DNA from: Thermococcus sp.
GTDB taxonomy: Archaea > Methanobacteriota_B > Thermococci > Thermococcales > Thermococcaceae
Direction: 5' to 3'
Length of the DNA: 64,000 nt
Assembly (NCBI RefSeq): GCF_017656495.1
Contig: NZ_JACDNS010000005.1
Coordinates: 62,001 to 126,000, forward strand
Position numbers and translations under genes: made by a program. Numbering within the stretch: the first letter of the stretch is position 1; the number at the start of each line of letters is the position of its first letter. The notes beneath the pieces were generated by a model. That model did not search any database. It had not been told where the DNA came from and saw only the letters and a list, made by a program, of their open reading frames with translations. Below are positions 26,824-34,390 of this stretch, piece by piece.

Positions 26824-27279
26824 ATGCTGAGGGAAATAGTGCACCTAAGTAAAGGGGTAATCTTAATCACTGGAGATGCAAAGAAAATTGCCAGAATTTT
26901 TCTTAATGCTTGGCTTTCAAATAAGATGACATTTTTGGCAGAACACTTGCCTTTTGATGTAAAATATCCAGAGAATGTTTTTATCGGAAGTTTAAATGAA
27001 GGAATAGAGTTTGATGGTTATCTAATTTATGACCTTCTTTCTCGACCAAAGCATGAAAGAGCAAGAATTTATGAGTGGATAAAAGAGCACAATGATAAGC
27101 TGATTTTAATCTATGAGACCAAGTACATGAAAGATTCTGTGCTCCATTATGGAATTAAAGAATTAATTAATTACCTAATTGCATACAAAAGAGAAACACT
27201 TGGATTTGAGAGGATTGATGTCTACAAGTTCAAAGAAGGGAAAGTAATTGAGAAGAAAAGCTATGTAAGAAGGTTATAG
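26824..27279 (+). CDS. Conserved hypothetical protein, possible nucleotide-binding-fold remnant
   Basis: 151 residues, starting with ATG about 130 bp from the divergent BMP operon and behind a weak ribosome site. The pattern of strands (GVILITGD, MTFLAEHL, YLIYDLL, KLILIYET) alternating with helices suggests a Rossmann or RecA-like alpha/beta fold, but no Walker A motif is visible. The tail is basic (EKKSYVRRL). It overlaps the convergent thiamine operon by 6 bp. No function is assigned. Confidence 0.6.
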   Translation: MLREIVHLSKGVILITGDAKKIARIFLNAWLSNKMTFLAEHLPFDVKYPENVFIGSLNEGIEFDGYLIYDLLSRPKHERARIYEWIKEHNDKLILIYETKYMKDSVLHYGIKELINYLIAYKRETLGFERIDVYKFKEGKVIEKKSYVRRL

Positions 27280-28629
27280 AATAATTTTGAGTTTTCTTAG
27301 CACATCTTCTGGAGATTCTCCAAATATTAGCACCATTGCTTCCTTTCCCCAATCACCAAGATGATATATTATGTCTGGTCTTTCACTTAGTCTTTTTATT
27401 GCTGTTTCAATGCCCCAAGGAATTGTTGCGCCTTCTTTAGCTTTTATTTCCTCTGGCTCTTCTCTTCTATCATAGAATGAAACTTTGAACCCATTTTTTC
27501 GAGCTCTCTCAATTAAGCCTTTGCTGTATCTCAAATTAAGTGCACTTCTAGTCTCTGGATAAAACTCCATGAACTTTAGAACGGCTCTTGCTAGGTGGCT
27601 TGATGCTCCGAATTCTACACTGCCAACTGCTTTTACTGTATTCCCAAATCTTACAATACGCCCCTTAACTCCAGCCACGTCTCTAGGAGTTCTTGCATAA
27701 AGCCTTGGTAATGCATAAACAAAGTTCATACCAACTTCTGGTACATGAGGCAAAATTCTGTCTCCAATTCTCTCGAGCTCCTTTACAGCTTTTGTCAGGC
27801 TTTCATAGACCCGCCATTTCTCCGCTGGAATTTCAACCCAAACATTTTGATTAACTGGGCAGTGTCCTTTCCCAATTCTTGCACCATAAAAGATGCCCAT
27901 TGTTATGAACTCTTTTGCAACCTCAATTGCTTCCTCTAAGCCCTCCCCTTTTGCTAAGTTTGCAGTTATCGCTGCTGAAAATGAGCACCCTGTCCCATGG
28001 GTGCAACCTTCAACAAAAGGAGCCCTGTATTCCCTGAACTTCCCATCATAATACAGCACATCAACAGCTTCACTAAGCCCCAAGTGTCCCCCTTTCACTA
28101 TTGCCGCTTTCGCTCCCAGCTCTTCAACAATAATCTTTGCCGCCTTTTTTGCATCCTCGAGAGTTTCAATTTTAATACCACTTAGCTTTTCTGCTTCTGG
28201 CTTATTTGGCGTTACAACTGTTGCCAGTGGAATTATTTCCTTAATAAGAACCTCCATTGCATCTTCTCTCAAAAGAGGAGCTCCGCTCTTAGCGATCATA
28301 ACTGGATCAACTACAAGTGGGAATTCATACTTCTTCACAGTCCTTGCGACAGCCTTTATTATTTCAGCGTTGCTCAGCATTCCTGTCTTAGCTGCATCAA
28401 CTCCTATATCATCTGCAACTGCCTCAATCTGCTTTGCCACAACCTCTGGAGATACATCATAAATCGCTCTAACCTCTTGAGTGTTTTGAGCTGTGACTGA
28501 GGTTATTGCCACTAAGCCATGAACTCCAAAGGCTGAAAAAGTTTTAAGATCAGCTTCAATACCAGCGCCTCCCCCACTATCGCTCCCTGCTATCGTTAGA
28601 GCTGTTTTTACATACTTTCTAGCATCCAC
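27274..28629 (-). CDS. thiD: Bifunctional HMP/HMP-P kinase (ThiD) - thiamine-phosphate synthase (ThiN)
   Basis: About 451 residues starting from a GTG at 28629, six bases after GGGAGGTGA. Residues about 8-260 are ThiD: TIAGSDSGGGAGIEADLKTF at the N-terminus and the anion-hole segment CTHGTGCSFSAAI. It phosphorylates hydroxymethylpyrimidine twice. The C-terminal about 165 residues, from VPEVGMNFVYALP, are a ThiN domain that joins HMP-PP to thiazole phosphate, typical of archaea. The operon also encodes ThiE, the non-homologous enzyme for the same joining step. The start overlaps the ThiE stop region. Confidence 0.92.
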   Translation of the reverse strand: MDARKYVKTALTIAGSDSGGGAGIEADLKTFSAFGVHGLVAITSVTAQNTQEVRAIYDVSPEVVAKQIEAVADDIGVDAAKTGMLSNAEIIKAVARTVKKYEFPLVVDPVMIAKSGAPLLREDAMEVLIKEIIPLATVVTPNKPEAEKLSGIKIETLEDAKKAAKIIVEELGAKAAIVKGGHLGLSEAVDVLYYDGKFREYRAPFVEGCTHGTGCSFSAAITANLAKGEGLEEAIEVAKEFITMGIFYGARIGKGHCPVNQNVWVEIPAEKWRVYESLTKAVKELERIGDRILPHVPEVGMNFVYALPRLYARTPRDVAGVKGRIVRFGNTVKAVGSVEFGASSHLARAVLKFMEFYPETRSALNLRYSKGLIERARKNGFKVSFYDRREEPEEIKAKEGATIPWGIETAIKRLSERPDIIYHLGDWGKEAMVLIFGESPEDVLRKLKIIL

Positions 28630-28630
28630 A

Positions 28631-29260
28631 CTACTCACCTCCCAGATATTCATCAATTATCTTCCTCATTTCTTCAGTTGCCTTTTTCACATCCTCAACA
28701 CCAACTATGGCAGAAATAACTGCTATCCCATCAACACCAATTTCCAGCACTTTTCCAACATTTTCGTGGTTTATCCCCCCTATCGCGACAACTGGGATTT
28801 TTACTGACTTAACTACTTTTCTTAATCCTTCCAAACCTAAAACTCTAACATCTTTCTTTGTTTTTGTTGGAAAGACCGAGCCAGCGCCGAGATAGTCAGC
28901 ACAGTCTCTTTCTGCCTTCATAGCTTCCTCCAAACTGTAGACCGAGGCTCCGATAATTAAGTTTGGAGCAAGTTCTCTAGCTATAGAGACTGGCATGTCT
29001 TCTGGACCAAGCTGAACGCCATCTGCATCAACTGCTAGAGCCACATCGAGTCTGTCATCAACAAAAAACAGTGCATCGTATTCTTTTGTTATCTTTCTGA
29101 GCTCTTTTCCGATTCTGATCATCTCTCCAGTTGGTGCATTTTTAATCCTCATCTGTATTGCAGTTGCTCCTCCTTCTAGGGCGGCATTCACGGTTTCTAT
29201 TTCATCTCTAAGCCTTCTATCAGTGATGACATAAAGCCTAAGCCTTTTTCTAAGGTTCAA
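28631..29260 (-). CDS. thiE: Thiamine-phosphate synthase (ThiE)
   Basis: A 209-residue TIM-barrel enzyme. It couples HMP-pyrophosphate with hydroxyethylthiazole phosphate. Diagnostic segments are AIQMRIK (about 34-40), FVDDRLDVALAVDADGVQLG (about 66-85), GAGSVFPTKTK (about 127) and VVAIGGIN (about 157). The start codon is TTG at 29260, five bases after AGGTGAGG. It overlaps the end of thiM by 11 bp. Having ThiE together with a ThiN domain in one operon is redundant on paper. Confidence 0.93.
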   Translation of the reverse strand: MNLRKRLRLYVITDRRLRDEIETVNAALEGGATAIQMRIKNAPTGEMIRIGKELRKITKEYDALFFVDDRLDVALAVDADGVQLGPEDMPVSIARELAPNLIIGASVYSLEEAMKAERDCADYLGAGSVFPTKTKKDVRVLGLEGLRKVVKSVKIPVVAIGGINHENVGKVLEIGVDGIAVISAIVGVEDVKKATEEMRKIIDEYLGGE

Positions 29261-30050
29261 CTTTCCTCACCTTTGCCCGTTCATTTATTAACTCTCCATC
29301 GATTCTGTAGAGCCAGTCATAGAGCTTTACATGGAAACTCCCCGGATATTTGGCTTCCTCATAGGCCTTCTCAGCTACGATTCCAAAGATCACCAGTGCG
29401 GATACAGCAGCTTTCAATGGCTCTTCAACAGCTGTAAATGCACCGGTTATTGCAGTGACCATGCACCCTGTCCCCGTAACTCTTCCCAACATCTCATGGC
29501 CGTTATATATAGCATAAACTTCTCTACCATCACTCACATAATCAACGGGACCAGTAACAGCTACAACAGTATTGAACTCCTTTGCTGCAATGAAAGCCAG
29601 CTCTTTAGCTTTGTCCTTTTCATATGCTGCCGAATCAACACCCCTTGTTTTACCATGTTCACCAAGCAAAGATGTTATTTCACCAAAATTGCCGCGAAGG
29701 ATCGTTATATCTCCTATCTCAAGGAGTTTTAGAGCTGTTTCGGTTCTCAGCTTAGTAGCACCTGCTCCTACGGGGTCAAGAACTGTGGGCTTTTTCAACT
29801 CACTGGCAATTTTAACAGCTTTTTCCATTGAGGAAATCCAGTGTTCATCGAGAGTTCCGATATTAACCACAAGGGAATCTGCTATCCTCAGCATATCCTC
29901 AAGCTCATCTTTGGCATGAGCCATTACAGGCGAAGCCCCAAGAGCTAAGAGGGCGTTAGCGGTTGTGTTCATCACTACAAAGTTTGTAATGTTCTGAACG
30001 AGCGGTTTTCTTTTTCTAACTTTTTCCAAAGCTTTAGCTATCCACTCCAT
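29250..30050 (-). CDS. thiM: Hydroxyethylthiazole kinase (ThiM)
   Basis: 266 residues. It phosphorylates 4-methyl-5-(2-hydroxyethyl)thiazole in the salvage branch of thiamine synthesis. LVQNITNFVVMNTTANALLA (about 18-37), VLDPVGAGATKLR (about 93-105), and GRVTGTGCMVTAITGAF (about 191-207) with the catalytic Cys are all typical. GGTGATAAT precedes the ATG. It sits between the transporter cytX and thiE, consistent with a salvage operon. Confidence 0.94.
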   Translation of the reverse strand: MEWIAKALEKVRKRKPLVQNITNFVVMNTTANALLALGASPVMAHAKDELEDMLRIADSLVVNIGTLDEHWISSMEKAVKIASELKKPTVLDPVGAGATKLRTETALKLLEIGDITILRGNFGEITSLLGEHGKTRGVDSAAYEKDKAKELAFIAAKEFNTVVAVTGPVDYVSDGREVYAIYNGHEMLGRVTGTGCMVTAITGAFTAVEEPLKAAVSALVIFGIVAEKAYEEAKYPGSFHVKLYDWLYRIDGELINERAKVRKVEP

Positions 30051-30054
30051 ATTA

Positions 30055-31335
30055 TCACCTCTCCACTAGGTAATAGAGAACGCTCACCAAAATGAAAGTT
30101 GGAATGCTTGAACCGAACTTAAAACCAACCTCACTCAAAACTGGAACGTGAATACCTAAAAGTCCCTCGACAGCTAGGAGCATATAGAACACAAATCCCA
30201 ATATCCAGATTGCTAGAGCTCTCGCATTGTATCCAGCGAACTTCCCGTTTTCATCTAAGAGCTCCTCAGTGTTGTGTTTTTTCTTGACGAGGAAATAGTC
30301 GGTTATCATTATTGCGGTTAGAGATACAAATGCCCCTCCAATTAGCAGGAGAAAGCTTTCATACTGATCAACTGGAAATACCAAAGCCAGCAAAGTCCCC
30401 AATGCTCCAACAAGCAGAACTTGCTTTCTTGCATCTGCTCTTGGCGAGATATTCTTGTAGGTTATTGCCGCCGAATAAACATCGAGGAAAGTTGTGGTCA
30501 CCGTGGAGAATACTATTATCAGCATTGCGGGTATTACGACTCCATATGCTACTATTATTCCAATTGGGTCGCTCTCTCCTATTGCCATATTTGTCAGCGC
30601 TCCAACAAAGTAAAACAGCGAAGATGAGATAAAGTAACCTATGTAGGTTCCCCAAAATGCTGAACTTTTGTCCTTAGCGAATCTTGAATAATCCGCTATA
30701 AGGGGCGCCCATGAAAGAGGCATTGCAATAACTACGTCAAGAGCTAACATCGTTCCTATTTCTCCCGTCCCGGGCTTTGAGAGTAGTTCACTAAGCGGGA
30801 ACTGCTTTAGCGTTACATAAGTTAGCCAGATACTCAGCACAAGGAGCAAAGCTGCTGCCGCTTTTTCCAACTTATCCCAGTTCTTTGGTCCAATGTAAGT
30901 CCATGCAGTTACCAGGAGACCGAGAAGAACCACCCAAAGAGCATAACTTTCAAAACCAAAGTGCTTCGAGACAGCGTTCATTGCATTTGCACCGACGATC
31001 AGCATTATTGCCGTCCAGCCTATGAGCTGGAGGTAGTTTAGAATTGAGGGCAAAATTGAGCCCTTTATTCCTAAAGCTCCTCTTGAAAGCACCATCGTTG
31101 GAACTCCGGTTTCTTCGCCTTCAATTGCTATAAGTCCCATAATTGCATTGCCAATTAGATGTCCAATTATTATCACTGTTATCGCTGTGAGCAAAGACAA
31201 AGCTGGAGTCAGCAAAGCTCCAGCCCAGAACTCTGCAATGCTTATCCCAGCACCAAACCAAATCGCAAAGAGCGTTAGGAATGTGAAAGTTCTTCCATCT
31301 TTTGAAACTGGCTTTATACCATAACCAGTCTCCAT
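30055..31335 (-). CDS. cytX: NCS1-family permease, probable hydroxymethylpyrimidine transporter (CytX)
   Basis: About 426 residues with roughly twelve hydrophobic helices. The ATG at 31335 follows GGTGAAGAAC and is preferred over 31347. FAIWFGAGISIAEFWAGALL (helix 1) and ADYSRFAK (after helix 6) are typical of the cytosine/allantoin (NCS1) family. As the first gene of a thiM-thiE-thiD/N operon it most likely imports HMP. That assignment is from gene context, since NCS1 members also carry cytosine and other bases. Confidence 0.85.
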   Translation of the reverse strand: METGYGIKPVSKDGRTFTFLTLFAIWFGAGISIAEFWAGALLTPALSLLTAITVIIIGHLIGNAIMGLIAIEGEETGVPTMVLSRGALGIKGSILPSILNYLQLIGWTAIMLIVGANAMNAVSKHFGFESYALWVVLLGLLVTAWTYIGPKNWDKLEKAAAALLLVLSIWLTYVTLKQFPLSELLSKPGTGEIGTMLALDVVIAMPLSWAPLIADYSRFAKDKSSAFWGTYIGYFISSSLFYFVGALTNMAIGESDPIGIIVAYGVVIPAMLIIVFSTVTTTFLDVYSAAITYKNISPRADARKQVLLVGALGTLLALVFPVDQYESFLLLIGGAFVSLTAIMITDYFLVKKKHNTEELLDENGKFAGYNARALAIWILGFVFYMLLAVEGLLGIHVPVLSEVGFKFGSSIPTFILVSVLYYLVER

Positions 31336-31384
31336 GTTCTTCACCATTACTTTTTTGCCTTAGATGTTTATAACACTTTTGTGA

Positions 31385-31404
31385 AATTTTATAACTAAGT
31401 TATA
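31385..31404 (-). promoter_or_regulatory. Thiamine operon promoter with palindrome
   Basis: TATAACT-A-AGTTATA (31390-31404) is a perfect 15-base palindrome overlapping an A/T-rich TATA-like element on the minus strand about 50-60 bp before cytX. A second GTTATAAA copy lies about 20 bp nearer the gene (about 31356-31363). The arrangement suggests a site for a thiamine repressor. No TPP riboswitch core was seen. Confidence 0.45.
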
Positions 31405-31406
31405 CA

Positions 31407-31420
31407 AACCCTTAAAAAGA
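31407..31420 (+). promoter_or_regulatory. TATA box for the C/D box RNA
   Basis: CCTTAAAAAG at about 31409-31418 is an A/T box centred about 25-27 bases before the predicted 5' end of the guide RNA (31438-31441), which is standard archaeal spacing. Confidence 0.45.
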
Positions 31421-31440
31421 AGTTGGAACAAGTATTGTAT

Positions 31441-31498
31441 GCTGGATGACGAGCGGTTTCGGAACTGAGAAGTGATGATACCAGCTATCGCCGACAGC
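31441..31498 (+). ncRNA. C/D box guide sRNA (2'-O-methylation guide), probable 23S rRNA target
   Basis: All elements of an archaeal C/D sRNA are in order. There is a terminal stem GCTG (31441-31444), box C ATGACGA (31446-31452), a 12-nt guide (31453-31464), box D' CTGA (31465-31468), a 3-nt spacer, box C' GTGATGA (31472-31478), a second 12-nt guide (31479-31490), box D CCGA (31491-31494, variant of CTGA), and stem CAGC (31495-31498). The D guide is complementary to CGATAGCTGGTA, matching the conserved GAUAGCUGGU of 23S rRNA as recalled from E. coli about 805-815. The D' guide complements TTCCGAAACCGC, resembling the CCGAAA that follows closely there. Such RNAs bind L7Ae, Nop5 and fibrillarin. 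No protein gene overlaps it. Confidence 0.8.
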
Positions 31499-31517
31499 CG
31501 ATTAACTTAATCCATAG

Positions 31518-31557
31518 CCCTTATAAACTCCCCACCTAATTCAATTCTGGTGGTGGG
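31518..31557 (+). promoter_or_regulatory. Promoter and ribosome site of ftsY
   Basis: CTTATAAAC (about 31520-31528) is a TATA box, and GGTGGTGGG (about 31549-31557) is a ribosome site just before the ATG at 31560. Confidence 0.55.
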
Positions 31558-31559
31558 AT

Positions 31560-32462
31560 ATGTTTGGAAAGCTTAAAGAAAAGTTAAGCTCATTTGTTGA
31601 TAAGGTTGCTCAAACTGAAATAAAGGAAAAAGACGTTGAAGAGGCTCTGTGGGATTTAGAACTGGAGCTTTTAGAGGCAGATGTAGCATTAGAGGTCGTT
31701 GAAGAGCTAAAGGAAAAAATCAAACAGCAGTTGGTTGGTCGGAAAGTTAAGATTGGGACTGATAAGAAAAAGATCGTTGAAGACGCTGTAAGGAATGCTG
31801 TTCTTGAAGTTCTCACACCTGAGAGGAAAATCGACCTCCTTGAGATGATAAAATCAAAGAAAGAGAAGCCCTTTGTCATAGTATTTGTTGGGTTTAATGG
31901 CTCTGGAAAGACAACAACGATAGCTAAGCTCGCTCATTGGCTCAAGAAACATGGCTTAAGTGTAGTGATAGCGGCAAGCGATACATTTAGAGCTGGAGCA
32001 ATTGAGCAGGTAGAGGAACATGCAAGGAGAGTTGGCGTTAAGGTAATCAAGCATCGCTATGGCGCTGATCCAGCGGCTGTGGCTTACGATGCAATCCAGC
32101 ACGCAAAAGCGAGAGGCATTGATGTTGTTTTGATTGATACTGCTGGAAGAAACGAGCTGAACAGAAACCTTATGGATGAGATGAAAAAGATTGTTAGGGT
32201 TACAAAGCCTGACTTGGTAATCTTCGTTGGCGATGCTTTGGCAGGAAATGCCATAATTGAGCAGGCAAGGCAATTCAATGAGGCAGTGAAGATTGATGGG
32301 GTAATTCTTACAAAGCTCGATGCTGATGCAAGAGGGGGAGCAGCATTAAGTATAAGCCACGCAATTGGAGCACCAATACTCTTTGTAGGCATTGGACAAA
32401 GTTATGACGATCTAAAAGAGTTCGATGAAAAGTGGATGATCGAGAAAATCTTTGGAGAATGA
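31560..32462 (+). CDS. ftsY: Signal recognition particle receptor FtsY
   Basis: 300 residues. It is the GTPase docking protein that receives SRP-bound ribosomes at the membrane. An N domain (about 1-95) is followed by the G domain with G1 [10 protein letters not shown] (about 104-113), [11 protein letters not shown]3 DTAGRN (about 191), G4 [10 protein letters not shown] (about 248) and the closing GIGQSYDDL motif. The acidic A domain of bacterial FtsY is absent, as usual in archaea. The gene is preceded by its own promoter, downstream of the C/D RNA gene. Confidence 0.95.
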   Translation: MFGKLKEKLSSFVDKVAQTEIKEKDVEEALWDLELELLEADVALEVVEELKEKIKQQLVGRKVKIGTDKKKIVEDAVRNAVLEVLTPERKIDLLEMIKSKKEKPFVIVFVGFNGSGKTTTIAKLAHWLKKHGLSVVIAASDTFRAGAIEQVEEHARRVGVKVIKHRYGADPAAVAYDAIQHAKARGIDVVLIDTAGRNELNRNLMDEMKKIVRVTKPDLVIFVGDALAGNAIIEQARQFNEAVKIDGVILTKLDADARGGAALSISHAIGAPILFVGIGQSYDDLKEFDEKWMIEKIFGE

Positions 32463-32498
32463 GTTTCATCTTTTAGCTTTATGTCCAATTTTATGCAT

Positions 32499-32575
32499 GC
32501 AAAAATTTTTAAAGTCTCCCATCTATGTTTTTGTGGAAAATTTTTGCAAGGCTTATGCTTATATAAATGCATAAG
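32499..32575. promoter_or_regulatory. Two inverted repeats in the aIF1A upstream region
   Basis: GCAAAAATTTT (32499-32509) and AAAATTTTTGC (32537-32547) are exact inverted arms. Directly downstream, CTTATGC (32552-32558) and GCATAAG (32569-32575) flank the TATA box TTATATAAAT (32559-32568). The ribosome site GGAGGTGA follows at about 32586-32593. The second dyad brackets the TATA box and could be an operator. The first may be chance in A/T-rich DNA. Confidence 0.4.
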
Positions 32576-32598
32576 TTTAATCACTGGAGGTGATGCTC

Positions 32599-32943
32599 AT
32601 GGCTAAGCCAAAAAGAGATAATAGGAAAGTTGAAGGTGACGAGGTTATTAGAGTTCCGCTCCCCGAAGGGAACCAACTCTTTGGAGTTGTTGAACAGGCT
32701 TTAGGAGCTGGATGGATGGATGTTAGATGTGAAGACGGAAAAGTCAGGAGATGCAGAATTCCTGGAAGACTCAAGAGAAGGATGTGGATTAAGGTCGGGG
32801 ACTTAGTAATAGTCCAGCCTTGGCCTGTCCAAACAGACAAGAGAGGCGACATTGTGTATAGATACACGAGAACCCAAGTTGATTGGCTTATAAGAAAAGG
32901 AAAGATAAGCCAAGAGTTTTTAACCGGTGGATTAACGCTGTGA
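32599..32943 (+). CDS. eif1A: Translation initiation factor aIF1A
   Basis: 115 residues starting [20 protein letters not shown]. The ATG at 32599 is six bases after GGAGGTGA, and upstream GTG/ATG codons overlap that site. The OB-fold core includes [20 protein letters not shown] (about 47-66) and [13 protein letters not shown]. It binds the small-subunit A site during initiation. It is the first gene of a cluster with rio1 and a Dim2-like gene, seven bases before rio1, consistent with small-subunit biogenesis and initiation being co-expressed. Confidence 0.95.
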   Translation: MAKPKRDNRKVEGDEVIRVPLPEGNQLFGVVEQALGAGWMDVRCEDGKVRRCRIPGRLKRRMWIKVGDLVIVQPWPVQTDKRGDIVYRYTRTQVDWLIRKGKISQEFLTGGLTL

Positions 32944-32949
32944 TGTTCT

Positions 32950-33720
32950 ATGGAGAGGTTTGATAGAGAGATTGCAGAGATACTTGGATTAGATGAGCGT
33001 AGGGAAAAAGACAGCGAACTGTTCAAAGTTTTCAGTGAGGTATTTGATAAAACAACCGTTGAAACTTTAAGCTACTTTCACAGAAGGGGCAAAATAGAGC
33101 AACTTTTAGGAGTGATTTCAACAGGTAAAGAAGCAAATGTCTTTATGGGAATTGACAGCAAAGGCAACAAAATAGCAGTTAAAATCTACCGCACCTACAC
33201 AACAGAATTCAGAAGAATTTGGGAGTATTTAGCAGCTGATCCAAGAGTTGGCTACCTCCCTAAAGACATAAGAAAGCTTGTCTTTGTCTGGACAAGAAGA
33301 GAATTCAAAAATCTGCAGAGGGCAATGAAATATGCAGTTAGAGCACCAGAACCAATTGCTTTCCGCAACAACATCTTAATAATGGAGTTCATTGGAGATG
33401 AAACTCCTGCACCGCGCTTAAAAGATGTGGAAAAGGTATTGGAAAAGAGAGACTTCGAAGAGCTTTATGAGTTCTCGATGAACGCAATAGAGAGGCTCTG
33501 GAAGAGGGGAGATATGGTTCATGGTGATTTAAGTGAGTATAACATTTTGATTTGGGAAAAGCCCGTAATAATTGACTGGTCTCAGGCAACTGTGAAGAGG
33601 AATAGGATGAGCTTAACTCTGCTGTATCGCGATTTGAGGAATATCATCAATTACTTCGGTAGAAAAGGGATTGTCGTTGATGATCTTGAGGAGAAGTTCA
33701 AAGAGCTGACGGGTGATTGA
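32950..33720 (+). CDS. rio1: Rio1-type serine protein kinase
   Basis: 256 residues. The ATP-binding loop is STGKEANVF (about 57-65), with the Lys of IAVKIYRT. The catalytic loop is VHGDLSEYN (about 191-199), and the metal-binding loop IDWSQ has the Rio1 pattern. Rio kinases act in late maturation of the small ribosomal subunit. It sits between aIF1A and the Dim2 homologue, its known partner pathway, with gaps of 6 bp and 1 bp. Confidence 0.93.
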   Translation: MERFDREIAEILGLDERREKDSELFKVFSEVFDKTTVETLSYFHRRGKIEQLLGVISTGKEANVFMGIDSKGNKIAVKIYRTYTTEFRRIWEYLAADPRVGYLPKDIRKLVFVWTRREFKNLQRAMKYAVRAPEPIAFRNNILIMEFIGDETPAPRLKDVEKVLEKRDFEELYEFSMNAIERLWKRGDMVHGDLSEYNILIWEKPVIIDWSQATVKRNRMSLTLLYRDLRNIINYFGRKGIVVDDLEEKFKELTGD

Positions 33721-33721
33721 T

Positions 33722-34390
33722 ATGGGAGAGGAGTTTGATAAGTTGCTCAAAAAGTATGAGTACGTGGATAAAGAAGGGGAGAGAAGAAGTGAGTTTGAAG
33801 AGAGCATAGATTATGAAGCCTTTGGTGAGCAAGAAGAATTTGTGAGAATCCCTAAAGAGAGAATTGGAGTTCTCATCGGAAAGAAAGGCTCAACCAAGAA
33901 GAAGATTGAGGAAATTACAAAGACAAAGATCGAAGTTGATAGTGAAACTGGTGAAGTCTTCATAAGCTCAACTGAAAAAACAGACGACCCATTAGCAGTA
34001 TGGAAAGCGAGAGATGTTGTAATGGCTATTGGTAGAGGGTTTTCCCCAGAGAGAGCTTTCCGCTTGTTCAACGAAGGTGAAGTTCTTGAGATAATTAACT
34101 TAAGCGACATAATCATTGGAAACGAAAAGAATGCCTTGCCAAGAATTAGGGGTAGAATAATCGGTAGGAAAGGGAGGACAAGAGAGATTATTGAGGAAAT
34201 GAGTGGCGCTGATATTAGTGTTTACGGTAAAACAGTCGCTATTATCGGGAACCCTATCCAAGTTGAGATTGCCAAAACCGCTATAGAAAAGCTGGCAAAG
34301 GGTTCCCCACATGGAACGGTATATAAGTATTTAGAGCGCAGAAAGAAAGATTTAGAGCTTGGAGGAGGCGTTTATTATGGCAAAGGCTAA
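33722..34390 (+). CDS. KH-domain RNA-binding protein, Dim2/Pno1 homologue
   Basis: About 222 residues. The ATG at 33722 follows GGTGATTGAT. Two KH domains are seen with GxxG loops GKKG (IGVLIGKKGSTKKKIEE, about 45-61) and GRKG (IIGRKGRTREIIEEMSG, about 140-156). Archaeal Dim2 binds the 3' end of 16S rRNA with aIF2-alpha and helps processing. The order aIF1A-Rio1-Dim2 supports this. The 3' end overlaps top6B by 14 bp. Confidence 0.9.
   Translation: MGEEFDKLLKKYEYVDKEGERRSEFEESIDYEAFGEQEEFVRIPKERIGVLIGKKGSTKKKIEEITKTKIEVDSETGEVFISSTEKTDDPLAVWKARDVVMAIGRGFSPERAFRLFNEGEVLEIINLSDIIIGNEKNALPRIRGRIIGRKGRTREIIEEMSGADISVYGKTVAIIGNPIQVEIAKTAIEKLAKGSPHGTVYKYLERRKKDLELGGGVYYGKG

Noticed and set aside
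31348..31440. TPP riboswitch before the thiamine operon
   Set aside because: The characteristic CUGAGA and related core elements are not found on the minus strand between cytX and the palindrome.
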